From CAZDHT01 sp964505325 (lineage in GTDB: Bacteria > Planctomycetota > PUPC01): a stretch of DNA of 36,313 nt. A program made the translations under genes and the position numbers. The stretch lies in the NCBI GenBank assembly GCA_964505325.1, contig CAZDHT010000021.1:1-36313 (forward strand), given 5' to 3'. A model generated the notes under the pieces. The model did no database searches. It had not been told where the DNA came from and saw only the letters and a list, made by a program, of their open reading frames with translations. Positions 16,721 to 23,611 of the stretch are shown in pieces (positions within the stretch are counted from its first letter, which is position 1; every line of letters starts with the position of its first letter).

Positions 16721-17930
16721 TCCATGCCTCCTTTCCAGAGCCCGGGACAATCTTGCCCAGCACCACCCGCTCACGGGCGCCGGTGGCGCCGGTCAAGTTG
16801 CCGGGCATGCCATTCAGGGTCAGATAAGCCAACACGGCGAACGCAAGGGCTTCCTTCGCGTCCGCCGGGATGCCGAACTCGTCGCTCGCTGCGAGGCGCG
16901 CGTCCGGCAGCGCTTCGCGCAGCATCGTCATCATCGCCGCGTTGTGCACGCCTCCGCCCGACGCGATGACCTGAATCCCCCGCCCGGCCGAAGAGCCCCA
17001 CCTGGTGACCGCGTCGGCGATGGTTCGCGCCGTCAGGGCTGTCGCGGTCGCCACAATATCCTGGCCGGACAGACCCCGCGAGCGGCCGGCAGCCATAAGG
17101 CCCTCGGCAAAGGCCCGGCCAAATCTCTCGCGGCCCGTCGACTTCGGCGGAGGGGCGTCGAAGTAGTCGTCGCCGAGCAGCTCTGCCAGCAGTTCTTCGT
17201 CGGCCGAGCCGCGTGCCGCCGTCGCGCCGCCCCGGTCGCACGTTTCGCGGCCGTCGGTGAGCAACTCGATCAAGCCGTCTATCACCATGTTGCCGGGGCC
17301 GGTGTCGAACGCGATGACCTGATCGACGGTGCACGCGGCCGGCAGGATGGTAACGTTGGCGATGCCGCCGATGTTGAGCGCCGCGCGGCTCGTGCCGCTG
17401 TCCGCCAGCAGCAGGAAGTCGACGATGGGTACCAGCGGGGCGCCCGCGCCACCGGCGGCAACGTCGCGCGGGCGGAAGTCCGCCACGGTCGTGATGCCCG
17501 TCCGCTGCGCGATCACGCACGGCTCGCCAATCTGGAGCGTGGCCCCCTGGGCAGACAGGAATGTCCGCCCCACCGCCGGAATAGAGTGCTCCCTGGTGGG
17601 GCGGGCGTTCTTGCCCCCCCGATCGTTCGGGAGGTGGCAGACCGTTTGGCCGTGCGACCCGATGGCGTGCACGTCCGCCGGATCGACCGCCGCTTTCGAG
17701 CACACGTGCAGCGCCGCGCGGGCAAACAACTCGCCCAGCTCGAAGTTCAGGCGGCAGACATCCTCCACCGAGCGCGCTTCGAGCACCTTCTTCCGCACCG
17801 TCGGCGGGTAAGGCTCGGTGAGAAACGCCTCGATGCGGGCCTCGAGCTTGCCGTCACGCTCGTCAATCTGCGCGAGGCAGGCATCGACGCCGTCCGCCGA
17901 CGTGCCCGACATCAGTCCGATTATTCTCAT
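16677..17930 (-). CDS. anmK: Anhydro-N-acetylmuramic acid kinase AnmK with an in-frame insert
   Basis: This 417-residue AnmK phosphorylates and opens 1,6-anhydro-MurNAc to MurNAc-6-phosphate. Motifs: ATP-binding LMSGTSADGVD (6-16), SHGQTVCHL (92-100), TLQIGEP (131-137), the catalytic Asp151 in ADFRPRDVAAGGAGAPLVP, FDTGPGNMVID and VIASGGGVHN. The family is usually about 370 residues; the excess is partly an insert at about residues 103-129 (DRGGKNARP...GRTFLSAQGA). There the DNA is a palindromic repeat (17550-17616) related to an intergenic one at 28064-28132. The insert keeps the frame and lies in a loop between conserved motifs, so the enzyme may still work. ATG 17930 was chosen as the start of the conserved MRIIGLMSGT. 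The next gene begins within its end. Confidence 0.95.
   Translation of the reverse strand: MRIIGLMSGTSADGVDACLAQIDERDGKLEARIEAFLTEPYPPTVRKKVLEARSVEDVCRLNFELGELFARAALHVCSKAAVDPADVHAIGSHGQTVCHLPNDRGGKNARPTREHSIPAVGRTFLSAQGATLQIGEPCVIAQRTGITTVADFRPRDVAAGGAGAPLVPIVDFLLLADSGTSRAALNIGGIANVTILPAACTVDQVIAFDTGPGNMVIDGLIELLTDGRETCDRGGATAARGSADEELLAELLGDDYFDAPPPKSTGRERFGRAFAEGLMAAGRSRGLSGQDIVATATALTARTIADAVTRWGSSAGRGIQVIASGGGVHNAAMMTMLREALPDARLAASDEFGIPADAKEALAFAVLAYLTLNGMPGNLTGATGARERVVLGKIVPGSGKEAWNAHDHGRGSADQGA
17550..17616. repeat. Palindromic repeat inside anmK (family C, copy 1)
   Basis: The left arm GGCAGACAGGAATGTCCGCC (17550-17569) plus CCACC pairs with GGTGGGGCGGGCGTTCTTGC and following bases (17595-17619); 19 of 25 positions pair, with a loop of 20 nt. 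The left arm differs by only a few bases from the left arm of the intergenic hairpin at 28064-28132, so both come from one repeat family. Here it is read through in frame as part of AnmK. Confidence 0.78.
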
Positions 17931-18001
17931 TGCCTGGCCGCGATGCCCCCGACGCTTCAAGTGGGTGAAGTGTTACCCGGCCGCTTCTTGCGGAGGCAGG
18001 C

Positions 18002-19516
18002 TCAGTGCGTCATCGCGTACGTGATGATGTTGGCGCCCAGTCGGATCGCGTGCTGATGAGAGTAGCTCTTCGCGTAGGGGCGCTGGAGCCCGTCCCACTG
18101 GCTCCCGAGGCCGTACTTGCTGTAGATGACGCACAGGACGCTGCCACTGGTGACGCCCTCGAGCGTCGGCGTGGTGAGCTTGGGATGCTCCTCGCGGACC
18201 CAGTCGGTGTACTGGACCTTGCCGACCGGGACCAGAGAGCTGTACACCGGGTGATTCAGCGAGAGCGGCTTGAGCGGGTTTCGGGGCAGCACTTTCTTGA
18301 CCTCGCGGCGGAAGGCCGTGTCGAAGGCGCCGCGCCCGCAGCACGCATCGGCCAGAAGGATGCCGCCGTTGGCGAGGTAGCTTCGGAGCACCCGCACCTC
18401 GTCGTCGTCGAACTTGAAGTCCTCGTGTCCGGTCATGTACAGGAACGGGTACTTGAACGCGTCGACCTTGCGGAGATCGACCGCCACGCGCTTGAACTGG
18501 ACTTCCATCGTCGAGTGCTTGCCGAGGAACTTGAGCAGGTTCATCGCGGCCGACGGGCTCGGCTCCCAGTCGCCGGTGTGGACGATCTGCGGGAAGATGA
18601 ACTCCTCACGGGTCTTTTCGGCCTTCTGGTAGTAGACCTTCTGGACGCTTTGCTGCTTGCCGAGCTGGTAGTTGGCAAGGAAGTAGGTGATCATGTTGAC
18701 GCCGAGCTTGCGGGCGTCATGCGGCTGGACGCGGCGGCCCTTCGGGTGCTCGTGCCCGGCCCAGCCACAGCATACGTCGGCATCGTACATCACCACAGCC
18801 AGGCGGCAGCCGAGGGTGATTCCCCGGACCGGCGGGTCGGCCTCCTTGTACTTCTCGTTCGTGTCGCGCACCCGCACCTTCTTGATCTTGTAGAAACACG
18901 AATACAGCGGGTGGTCGGGCGGGACCGGACGCAGCGGCCGGTGCGGGAACAGCCTCTTCATCTCGGTGTAGGCTGCGTTCCTGAACGCGGTCGCTCCGCA
19001 GCACGGCGACATCACCAGCATGCCGCCGTCGCGCAAGTACCACCGCAGCTTGTGCAATTGCTCATCTGTGAACGTGAACGGCTGGTGGCCGGTGATGTAC
19101 AGGATCGGCAGCTCGGCCGGCGTGAACGAGAAGTCCTTGAGCGTCGTGTGCACCCAGCGGTAGCGGATGCTGAGCAGCCGGTTCGCTTCTCTAACGAGGT
19201 TGTAGGCGTCGGTGGTGTCGCCCTGCCAGTCGAAATAACTGTAGCGGCGGCCGTCTTTGGTGGTCTTCCAGATGCGTTTGCCATATTGCAGCTTGCCGAT
19301 AAGCGCGGGTGGCTCGGGCGGGCGCTTCTTCTCGGTGCGGCGCAAGGGGGTCGCAGGCAGCGGCAGCGGCGGGAAGCTCTCGCCGGCCTTCCGGCGGTGC
19401 GGCTTGGGCGGCGGCGGCGGCTCGAAGTCCGCCAGCACGACCCCGCCGCCGACGAACACGATGGCCAACGAAATGCCGAGGACCCACAACGGCCCGGGAG
19501 TGCGAAGATATCTCAT
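18002..19516 (-). CDS. Protein with two DUF4159 domains, membrane-anchored or exported
   Basis: This 504-residue protein has an N-terminal hydrophobic segment (about residues 9-30), then a proline/basic linker (PPPPPKPHRR), then two tandem DUF4159 domains (about 60-285 and 300-504). DUF4159 has a glutamine-amidotransferase-like fold and is common in planctomycetes; its function is not known. The two copies line up at LRWYLRDGGMLVMSPCCGATAF and VRVLRSYLANGGILLADACC, each with a CCG motif, and at HPLYSC/HPVYSS. I chose ATG 19516, with GGAGA 8 nt upstream; ATGs at 19525 and 19546 are also in frame. A strong promoter lies at 19567-19595. It precedes anmK by 71 bp on the same strand. Confidence 0.87.
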   Translation of the reverse strand: MRYLRTPGPLWVLGISLAIVFVGGGVVLADFEPPPPPKPHRRKAGESFPPLPLPATPLRRTEKKRPPEPPALIGKLQYGKRIWKTTKDGRRYSYFDWQGDTTDAYNLVREANRLLSIRYRWVHTTLKDFSFTPAELPILYITGHQPFTFTDEQLHKLRWYLRDGGMLVMSPCCGATAFRNAAYTEMKRLFPHRPLRPVPPDHPLYSCFYKIKKVRVRDTNEKYKEADPPVRGITLGCRLAVVMYDADVCCGWAGHEHPKGRRVQPHDARKLGVNMITYFLANYQLGKQQSVQKVYYQKAEKTREEFIFPQIVHTGDWEPSPSAAMNLLKFLGKHSTMEVQFKRVAVDLRKVDAFKYPFLYMTGHEDFKFDDDEVRVLRSYLANGGILLADACCGRGAFDTAFRREVKKVLPRNPLKPLSLNHPVYSSLVPVGKVQYTDWVREEHPKLTTPTLEGVTSGSVLCVIYSKYGLGSQWDGLQRPYAKSYSHQHAIRLGANIITYAMTH

Positions 19517-19566
19517 TGCTTCCATCTCCGGATGCTCGCGAGGCATACCTTCCCTGCGCTACCTGA

Positions 19567-19595
19567 ATGATACGCCGAACCGCAGGCATTGTCAA
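19567..19595 (-). promoter_or_regulatory. Promoter of the DUF4159-anmK-murQ unit
   Basis: On the minus strand, TTGACA (19595-19590), 17 nt, then TATCAT (19572-19567). Transcription would start near 19560. No convincing promoter is seen in the 71 bp before anmK, so the four genes may form one transcript. Confidence 0.75.
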
Positions 19596-19720
19596 ACGGA
19601 CTTCCGGCTTCGCCGTGTCATTTAATGTAAGGCCGAAGCGACCGCGCCGGGCAGCCGGCGCCCGCGGGCCGCCCCGGCGTACCCGCTGGCGCTGCGCCAC
19701 GGCCGCCGCCGTGCCAAGCC

Positions 19721-19783
19721 GCGTGAAACCGGGCAGAACGCTGCCCCGCGGCAGCGTGCCCGCAATCCGCGTTGCTTTCACGC
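19721..19783. repeat. Nested inverted repeat
   Basis: GCGTGAAA (19721-19728) pairs with TTTCACGC (19776-19783), and inside lies the hairpin CGCTGCC-CCGC-GGCAGCG (about 19739-19756) flanked by GGGCA and TGCCC. It may be another mobile palindrome or a transcription-stopping structure; no related copy is seen in the window. Confidence 0.5.
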
Positions 19784-20155
19784 AACATGGCCGCATGCCA
19801 TTACCCCGCAACCGCTTATGAAGAATCCGCTCCTTTGTCGGCAGTTTGAGCGTTGATTCTCTGAAACGGACTCAGGCGTGCGCACTGACCGCCGCGCGGA
19901 AAGACGAAGGATCTTGCTCGGCGTAAGTGACTGCCAAGTATAGAGTTGCCCCCTTCCCCGAGATCTTGGAATTCGGCCGCCGAGCCCGGCACGCCGTTTG
20001 CTCTAAGCGCTCCTGGATTGGACAAACCGGAGATGTTCTCAGCCAGTGGGCGTCAGGCCGCGTAGGCCCGGGTTCACTGCAACTGAAAACTCTCGGGGTC
20101 TGCCAGGCTGTGCGTTGCCCTCAGCGGCGGGGCATAGCCTGTCTCGACGCGGAAT

Positions 20156-20197
20156 CGCCGACCTTGGCTGGCTCGTCGCCGACCTTGGCTGGCTCGT
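20156..20197. repeat. 21-bp direct repeat, two exact units
   Basis: CGCCGACCTTGGCTGGCTCG plus T occurs twice in a row (20156-20176 and 20177-20197). A 21-bp period would keep a reading frame, but no supported gene covers it. Confidence 0.75.
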
Positions 20198-20441
20198 GGT
20201 GGGCCATGTGCCGTGCGCTCGCCGCAGCGAGAGAGATTGACCCGCTGGTGCTGTGTAGGTGCCGGCGGTGGTAGTTCGGCTCGTGATGATGATGATAAGG
20301 AGGCAAGGCACAGGCGGCCCGGAGCTCGGGGCGCCGGGCGAGATGTTTCTGAGTCCTCCGCCGCTGCGTTGGTGGCGGACGAGTGAACAGGGCTGTGAAT
20401 GGATACTGGGGCCACCGTTTTTTGGAGAAAGGGGTAGGAAG

Positions 20442-21656
20442 ATGAGAGTGGCAAGAGTAGCAGTGGTTTTGCTGGGTGTGGTTGTGGGTATCGTTGTCAT
20501 CTCGGCGTCGGTCGCGGTCGCCGGCAAGACCGAGATCGTCTACGACCAGATGACGTATGGAACGGGGTTCAACGCGTACTGGGCCGCGTACGGCATGGAC
20601 GCCGACCCTGACGGCCACCTCGTTGTGACGGGCAACCGGCGCGCCCCGAACTACCGCATGATGCACCGGATGACGTTCGACCCGACCGACATGAGCTACA
20701 CAGGCCAGGTCATCACCCGGACGCAGAACAGCGGCTGGTCGGGCAGCGAAGGGCGCTTCTACGACGCGTCGAGCAAGAACACCACCGTGCACACGTTCGA
20801 CGACGGCGGCGCCGGCTCTGCCGGAGGAGCGAGAAACGGCGACGGCGTCAGCTTCTACGGCGGCGACCCGCTAGACACCAGCCCCAGCATGTTCATGCTG
20901 TACAACGGCGACCAGGACAACAGCGCGATCATCGAACTCCAGCCGCAGGACGCGAACGGCGACTACGACTGGAACAGCAAGAACGGCGCCGCGCTCTCGA
21001 CGTTCTCCGTCCCCACCAGCGCCACGGGCGGCAACAACCTCCGCACCCTCCGTGTCCACGGCACGCCCGGCGGCAACGACGCCGCCCGGCTCTGGGGCTG
21101 CGAGGGCGGAAACGTCTACTCGTTCGACGTCGGCCCGCGGACCGGCCTGATCGTCGACCACGCCACCCCCCAGTACGTCGTCGGCACCCGGACGGTGACC
21201 ACCCCCAGTGCGCTGACGCTGCTCAACGAGGGCGGGACCGACATCACCGGCTCGACCTCGGACGGCACCATCGTCTCGCTCGACTTCGACGTGGACGACG
21301 ACCTGTGGGTGCTCCGTGCGGTCACCCGCGGCAACTGGTTCATCGAGGAATACCTCAACCAAGGCGGCGACACATGGAAGCGGGAACAGAGACTTCACTG
21401 CCTGGACACCACCTTCATCCCCGCCGATCAGTTCCTGGGTGGCGGAACCGGCGTACGCGGCGACGACATCAACGAGCTGGCGTGGCTCGACGATGTAACG
21501 CTCGAGGTGGTCGAGAGCTACGGCTGGAGCGGCAACGCCGCGCACCTGCAGATGTTCCAGTTCAAGGGCGAACTCGAGGTAGTGCCCATTCCCGAGCCGA
21601 CGGGCCTGGGGCTGATCGGGATGGCGCTGCTCGCGTTGAAGAGGCGGAGAAGCTGA
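20442..21656 (+). CDS. PEP-CTERM exported protein of unknown function
   Basis: This 404-residue secreted protein starts with a signal peptide (MRVARVAVVLLGVVV..., cleavage likely near ASVAVAG). It ends in a PEP-CTERM sorting signal: P-E-P at 384-386, a hydrophobic helix (388-399) and the basic tail KRRRS. Such tails are processed by an exosortase and anchor proteins at the cell surface, often together with exopolysaccharide. The body is rich in Gly, Asp, Asn and Thr, typical of beta-rich extracellular proteins, with phrases such as LDFDVDDDLWVLRAVTRGNWFIEEYL that resemble beta-propeller-like blades. No enzyme motif is recognised. I start at ATG 20442, just after GTAGGAAG, because it gives a clean signal peptide; the open frame to 20259 is not credible. 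No exosortase gene is in the window. Confidence 0.85.
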   Translation: MRVARVAVVLLGVVVGIVVISASVAVAGKTEIVYDQMTYGTGFNAYWAAYGMDADPDGHLVVTGNRRAPNYRMMHRMTFDPTDMSYTGQVITRTQNSGWSGSEGRFYDASSKNTTVHTFDDGGAGSAGGARNGDGVSFYGGDPLDTSPSMFMLYNGDQDNSAIIELQPQDANGDYDWNSKNGAALSTFSVPTSATGGNNLRTLRVHGTPGGNDAARLWGCEGGNVYSFDVGPRTGLIVDHATPQYVVGTRTVTTPSALTLLNEGGTDITGSTSDGTIVSLDFDVDDDLWVLRAVTRGNWFIEEYLNQGGDTWKREQRLHCLDTTFIPADQFLGGGTGVRGDDINELAWLDDVTLEVVESYGWSGNAAHLQMFQFKGELEVVPIPEPTGLGLIGMALLALKRRRS

Positions 21657-21693
21657 GCAAGACGTTGCGAGACTGACTGACGGAGGCCTGGCA

Positions 21694-21855
21694 ATGGCAC
21701 CGAGACAAATATGTGCTCACGAACGGGCGCGCTTCCACTCCGTGCAGCAGCTTGGCAAGCTGCCGCCGGTGGAGCTGTGGCACTGCCCGACGTGCAGGAG
21801 CACGGTGTCGGCTCAGAGCGTCCGGACGGCGCACGGGCCTGTCGCCGCCGCGTAG
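21694..21855 (+). CDS. 53-residue zinc-ribbon microprotein
   Basis: A short frame reads MAPRQICAHERARFHSVQQL, then GKLPPVELWHCPTCRSTVS and a 15-residue tail. A very good ribosome site, GGAGG (21682-21686), lies 7 nt before the ATG. Cys7-x-His9 and Cys31-x2-Cys34 provide four likely zinc ligands, the layout of a small zinc ribbon. The gene begins 38 bp after the PEP-CTERM gene on the same strand and is likely transcribed with it. Zinc-ribbon microproteins can bind RNA, DNA or protein; nothing shows which. The frame is intact, and codon use is GC-rich like its neighbours. Confidence 0.72.
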   Translation: MAPRQICAHERARFHSVQQLGKLPPVELWHCPTCRSTVSAQSVRTAHGPVAAA

Positions 21856-21994
21856 CGCGAACGCGCGGACCGCGGCGGACGAAGAGGGGCAGGCTTCTTT
21901 CCGACAGGGGCTCAGCGCCCCCGGACGCCTGCCCCGAGCCATTTACGATGCAGCCGCGCAGTGTGTCGAAGGCGTCTCGCCTTCGTGTGCCGAC

Positions 21995-22036
21995 CCCGTC
22001 CTGGGGTCGAACGAGCCCGTCCTGGGGTCGAACGAG
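21995..22036. repeat. 21-bp direct repeat, two exact units
   Basis: CCCGTCCTGGGGTCGAACGA plus G is repeated back to back (21995-22015, 22016-22036), and the next bases CCCGTC begin a third, diverging unit. It lies in the non-coding stretch between the zinc-ribbon gene and the oxidoreductase gene. Confidence 0.75.
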
Positions 22037-22064
22037 CCCGTCTCGGCCTCGAAAACGACCTCAT

Positions 22065-22107
22065 CGCGGCCAAGATGGCCGCGAGACACGCGGGCAAGAT
22101 GCCCGCG
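22065..22107. repeat. Twin-hairpin repeat (family B, copy 3)
   Basis: CGCGGCC-AAGAT-GGCCGCG (22065-22083) and CGCGGGC-AAGAT-GCCCGCG (22089-22107) are perfect 7-bp stems with the same 5-nt loop, separated by 5 nt. The loop matches the AAGAT loop at 271-330. It could stop transcription from both sides, since genes converge here. Confidence 0.75.
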
Positions 22108-22158
22108 TCACGAACATCGCAGGCGGCCTGCCCCCGGCTCCCCTTTCCTTCGTTCTTC

Positions 22159-23517
22159 CTACACAATCAGCGATCCCTGCGCGCGGAGTGTCTCCCGCAG
22201 CTTCTCCGTGTCCACGTCTGCCACCGGCGCGCCTGAGTCCAGAGCCAGATACGCGGCGGTCCCTGCCGCTTCACCGGTCTGATTGCAGTTGACCATCACG
22301 CGGATGGCGCCGTAGGCGCCCCTGTCGGCGTCGATCAACCTGCCCGCGACCAGCACGTTCGTCGCGCCCTTGGGCACCAGCGACGCATAGGGGATCTGAT
22401 AGAAGGTCGGATCCTCCTCGATCTCATCGCGCCACCGGCCGCGAACCGGAGGGCCGTTCGGCTGGACGTAGTGTTCGGTCCCGTTGAGGTAGCGGAACGT
22501 CAGGCCCGGCTTGTCGCTGTGGTGGACATCGACGCGGTAACTGCCGTTCGCGATCGCATCGGGAAAGCGCACGCCGTCGAGCACCTCCGACTCGGTAAGG
22601 GTGTGCGAGCACTCGGCGTGGCGCGTTTCGCGGATGCCGATGTAGGCGGGTACAGCGGCGAGTGTGACGGCTTCGCCGCCGCCGAAGTTCTCGCGGAGCA
22701 GGTCGCACATGGCCCGGATCTGCCGGCGGCCTTCGATCTCGGCGAGGGTGAGCTGATCCGCGTCCGCGCAGTCCGCGTGGTTGATTCGCGTCCCCGCTAC
22801 CATCGTGTCATCGTGCGCTCCGACGACCTCGGTGGACCACAGAAACCCGTCGGGCAACGCGTTGGGGAAACGCTTGTCGAAGACCGCCTTGGCGAGATCG
22901 AAGGCCGGGTCCCGCCGCTTCAGCTCCCCCAGCCCACGGATGACGGCGCAGGCGGTCGGCGGCTGAAGCTCTTGATCGACGCGGAACGGCAGACCCATTC
23001 GTGCGATCACGTCGCCGTCGCCGGTGGCGTCGATGAAGTACGAGGCCCGGATCGCGCGGCGCCCGGACTTATCCTCGATGATGGCCGCCGCCAGCCTGCC
23101 GTCCCTGAGCGCCGGCGCGACGAAGCGCGCGTGCAAAAACGGGCGGACGTTCGTCTCCTTGACCAACTCGTCCAGCTCGATGATGAGTTCCGCGCTGTTG
23201 AATGAGCAGTGGCGGTTTTGGTCCGGCGGCCGGATGCGCACGGCATCGCGCCGCTGTAGCCGGTCGATGACCTCGGCGGTGCGTCCGCCGATGATCCGCC
23301 TTTCCTGGGTCGTGTCGAACATCGAGTGCCACACGCACACCAGCCCCGCCGTGGCCACGCCGCCGAAGAAGCCGTTGTTCTCGACGATAACCACGTCGGC
23401 GCCCAGGCGGGCGGCGCACACGGCCGCGAACACCCCGGTGCAGCTCCCGCCGATCACGCAGACGTCACACTCCGCCGCGACGGGAACGTCCCGCGCCTCC
23501 TCACGTATCACGTCCAT
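22159..23517 (-). CDS. FAD-dependent oxidoreductase (FAD_oxidored family)
   Basis: This 452-residue flavoprotein has an N-terminal dinucleotide fold, DVCVIGGSCTGVFAAVCAARLGADVVIVE (18-46). The usual GxGxxG reads G-G-S-C-T-G (Gly23 to Gly28), so the middle glycine is Ser25. A second FAD contact is FIDATGDGDVIARMG. The C-terminal VPKGATNVLVAGRLIDADRGAYGAIRVMVNCNQTGEAAG is the typical closing FAD-binding stretch of this family. The substrate is unknown; related proteins occur in carbohydrate-degrading planctomycetes. The ATG at 23517 follows GGAAGG by 7 nt; a TTG at 23580 is less likely. It lies 94 bp downstream of the prenyltransferase-repeat gene on the same strand and may share its transcript. 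Confidence 0.88.
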   Translation of the reverse strand: MDVIREEARDVPVAAECDVCVIGGSCTGVFAAVCAARLGADVVIVENNGFFGGVATAGLVCVWHSMFDTTQERRIIGGRTAEVIDRLQRRDAVRIRPPDQNRHCSFNSAELIIELDELVKETNVRPFLHARFVAPALRDGRLAAAIIEDKSGRRAIRASYFIDATGDGDVIARMGLPFRVDQELQPPTACAVIRGLGELKRRDPAFDLAKAVFDKRFPNALPDGFLWSTEVVGAHDDTMVAGTRINHADCADADQLTLAEIEGRRQIRAMCDLLRENFGGGEAVTLAAVPAYIGIRETRHAECSHTLTESEVLDGVRFPDAIANGSYRVDVHHSDKPGLTFRYLNGTEHYVQPNGPPVRGRWRDEIEEDPTFYQIPYASLVPKGATNVLVAGRLIDADRGAYGAIRVMVNCNQTGEAAGTAAYLALDSGAPVADVDTEKLRETLRAQGSLIV

Positions 23518-23611
23518 GACCGGCCCTTCCGCTTTGAGGGTTGCTGCTGACTGCTGGGGGATGGGTCGCCTGTCAGGCAATCGTTCTCTCGGGATGCCGC
23601 ACCGGCGCCGC

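Larger units (their letters stand above)
19596..20441. other. Intergenic region before the PEP-CTERM gene
   Basis: No credible gene. The left part is a GC-rich structured stretch with an inverted repeat at 19721-19783; a 21-bp direct duplication lies at 20156-20197. From about 20290 onward a purine-rich sequence (GATAAGGAGGCAAGG at about 20293-20307) could belong to the RNA leader of the next gene. I could not find a convincing sigma70 promoter for that gene, which may use another sigma factor. Confidence 0.5.

Noticed and set aside
20442..21656. Exosortase partner for the PEP-CTERM protein
   Set aside because: No multi-pass protein with an exosortase-type Cys/Arg/His pattern is encoded in the window.
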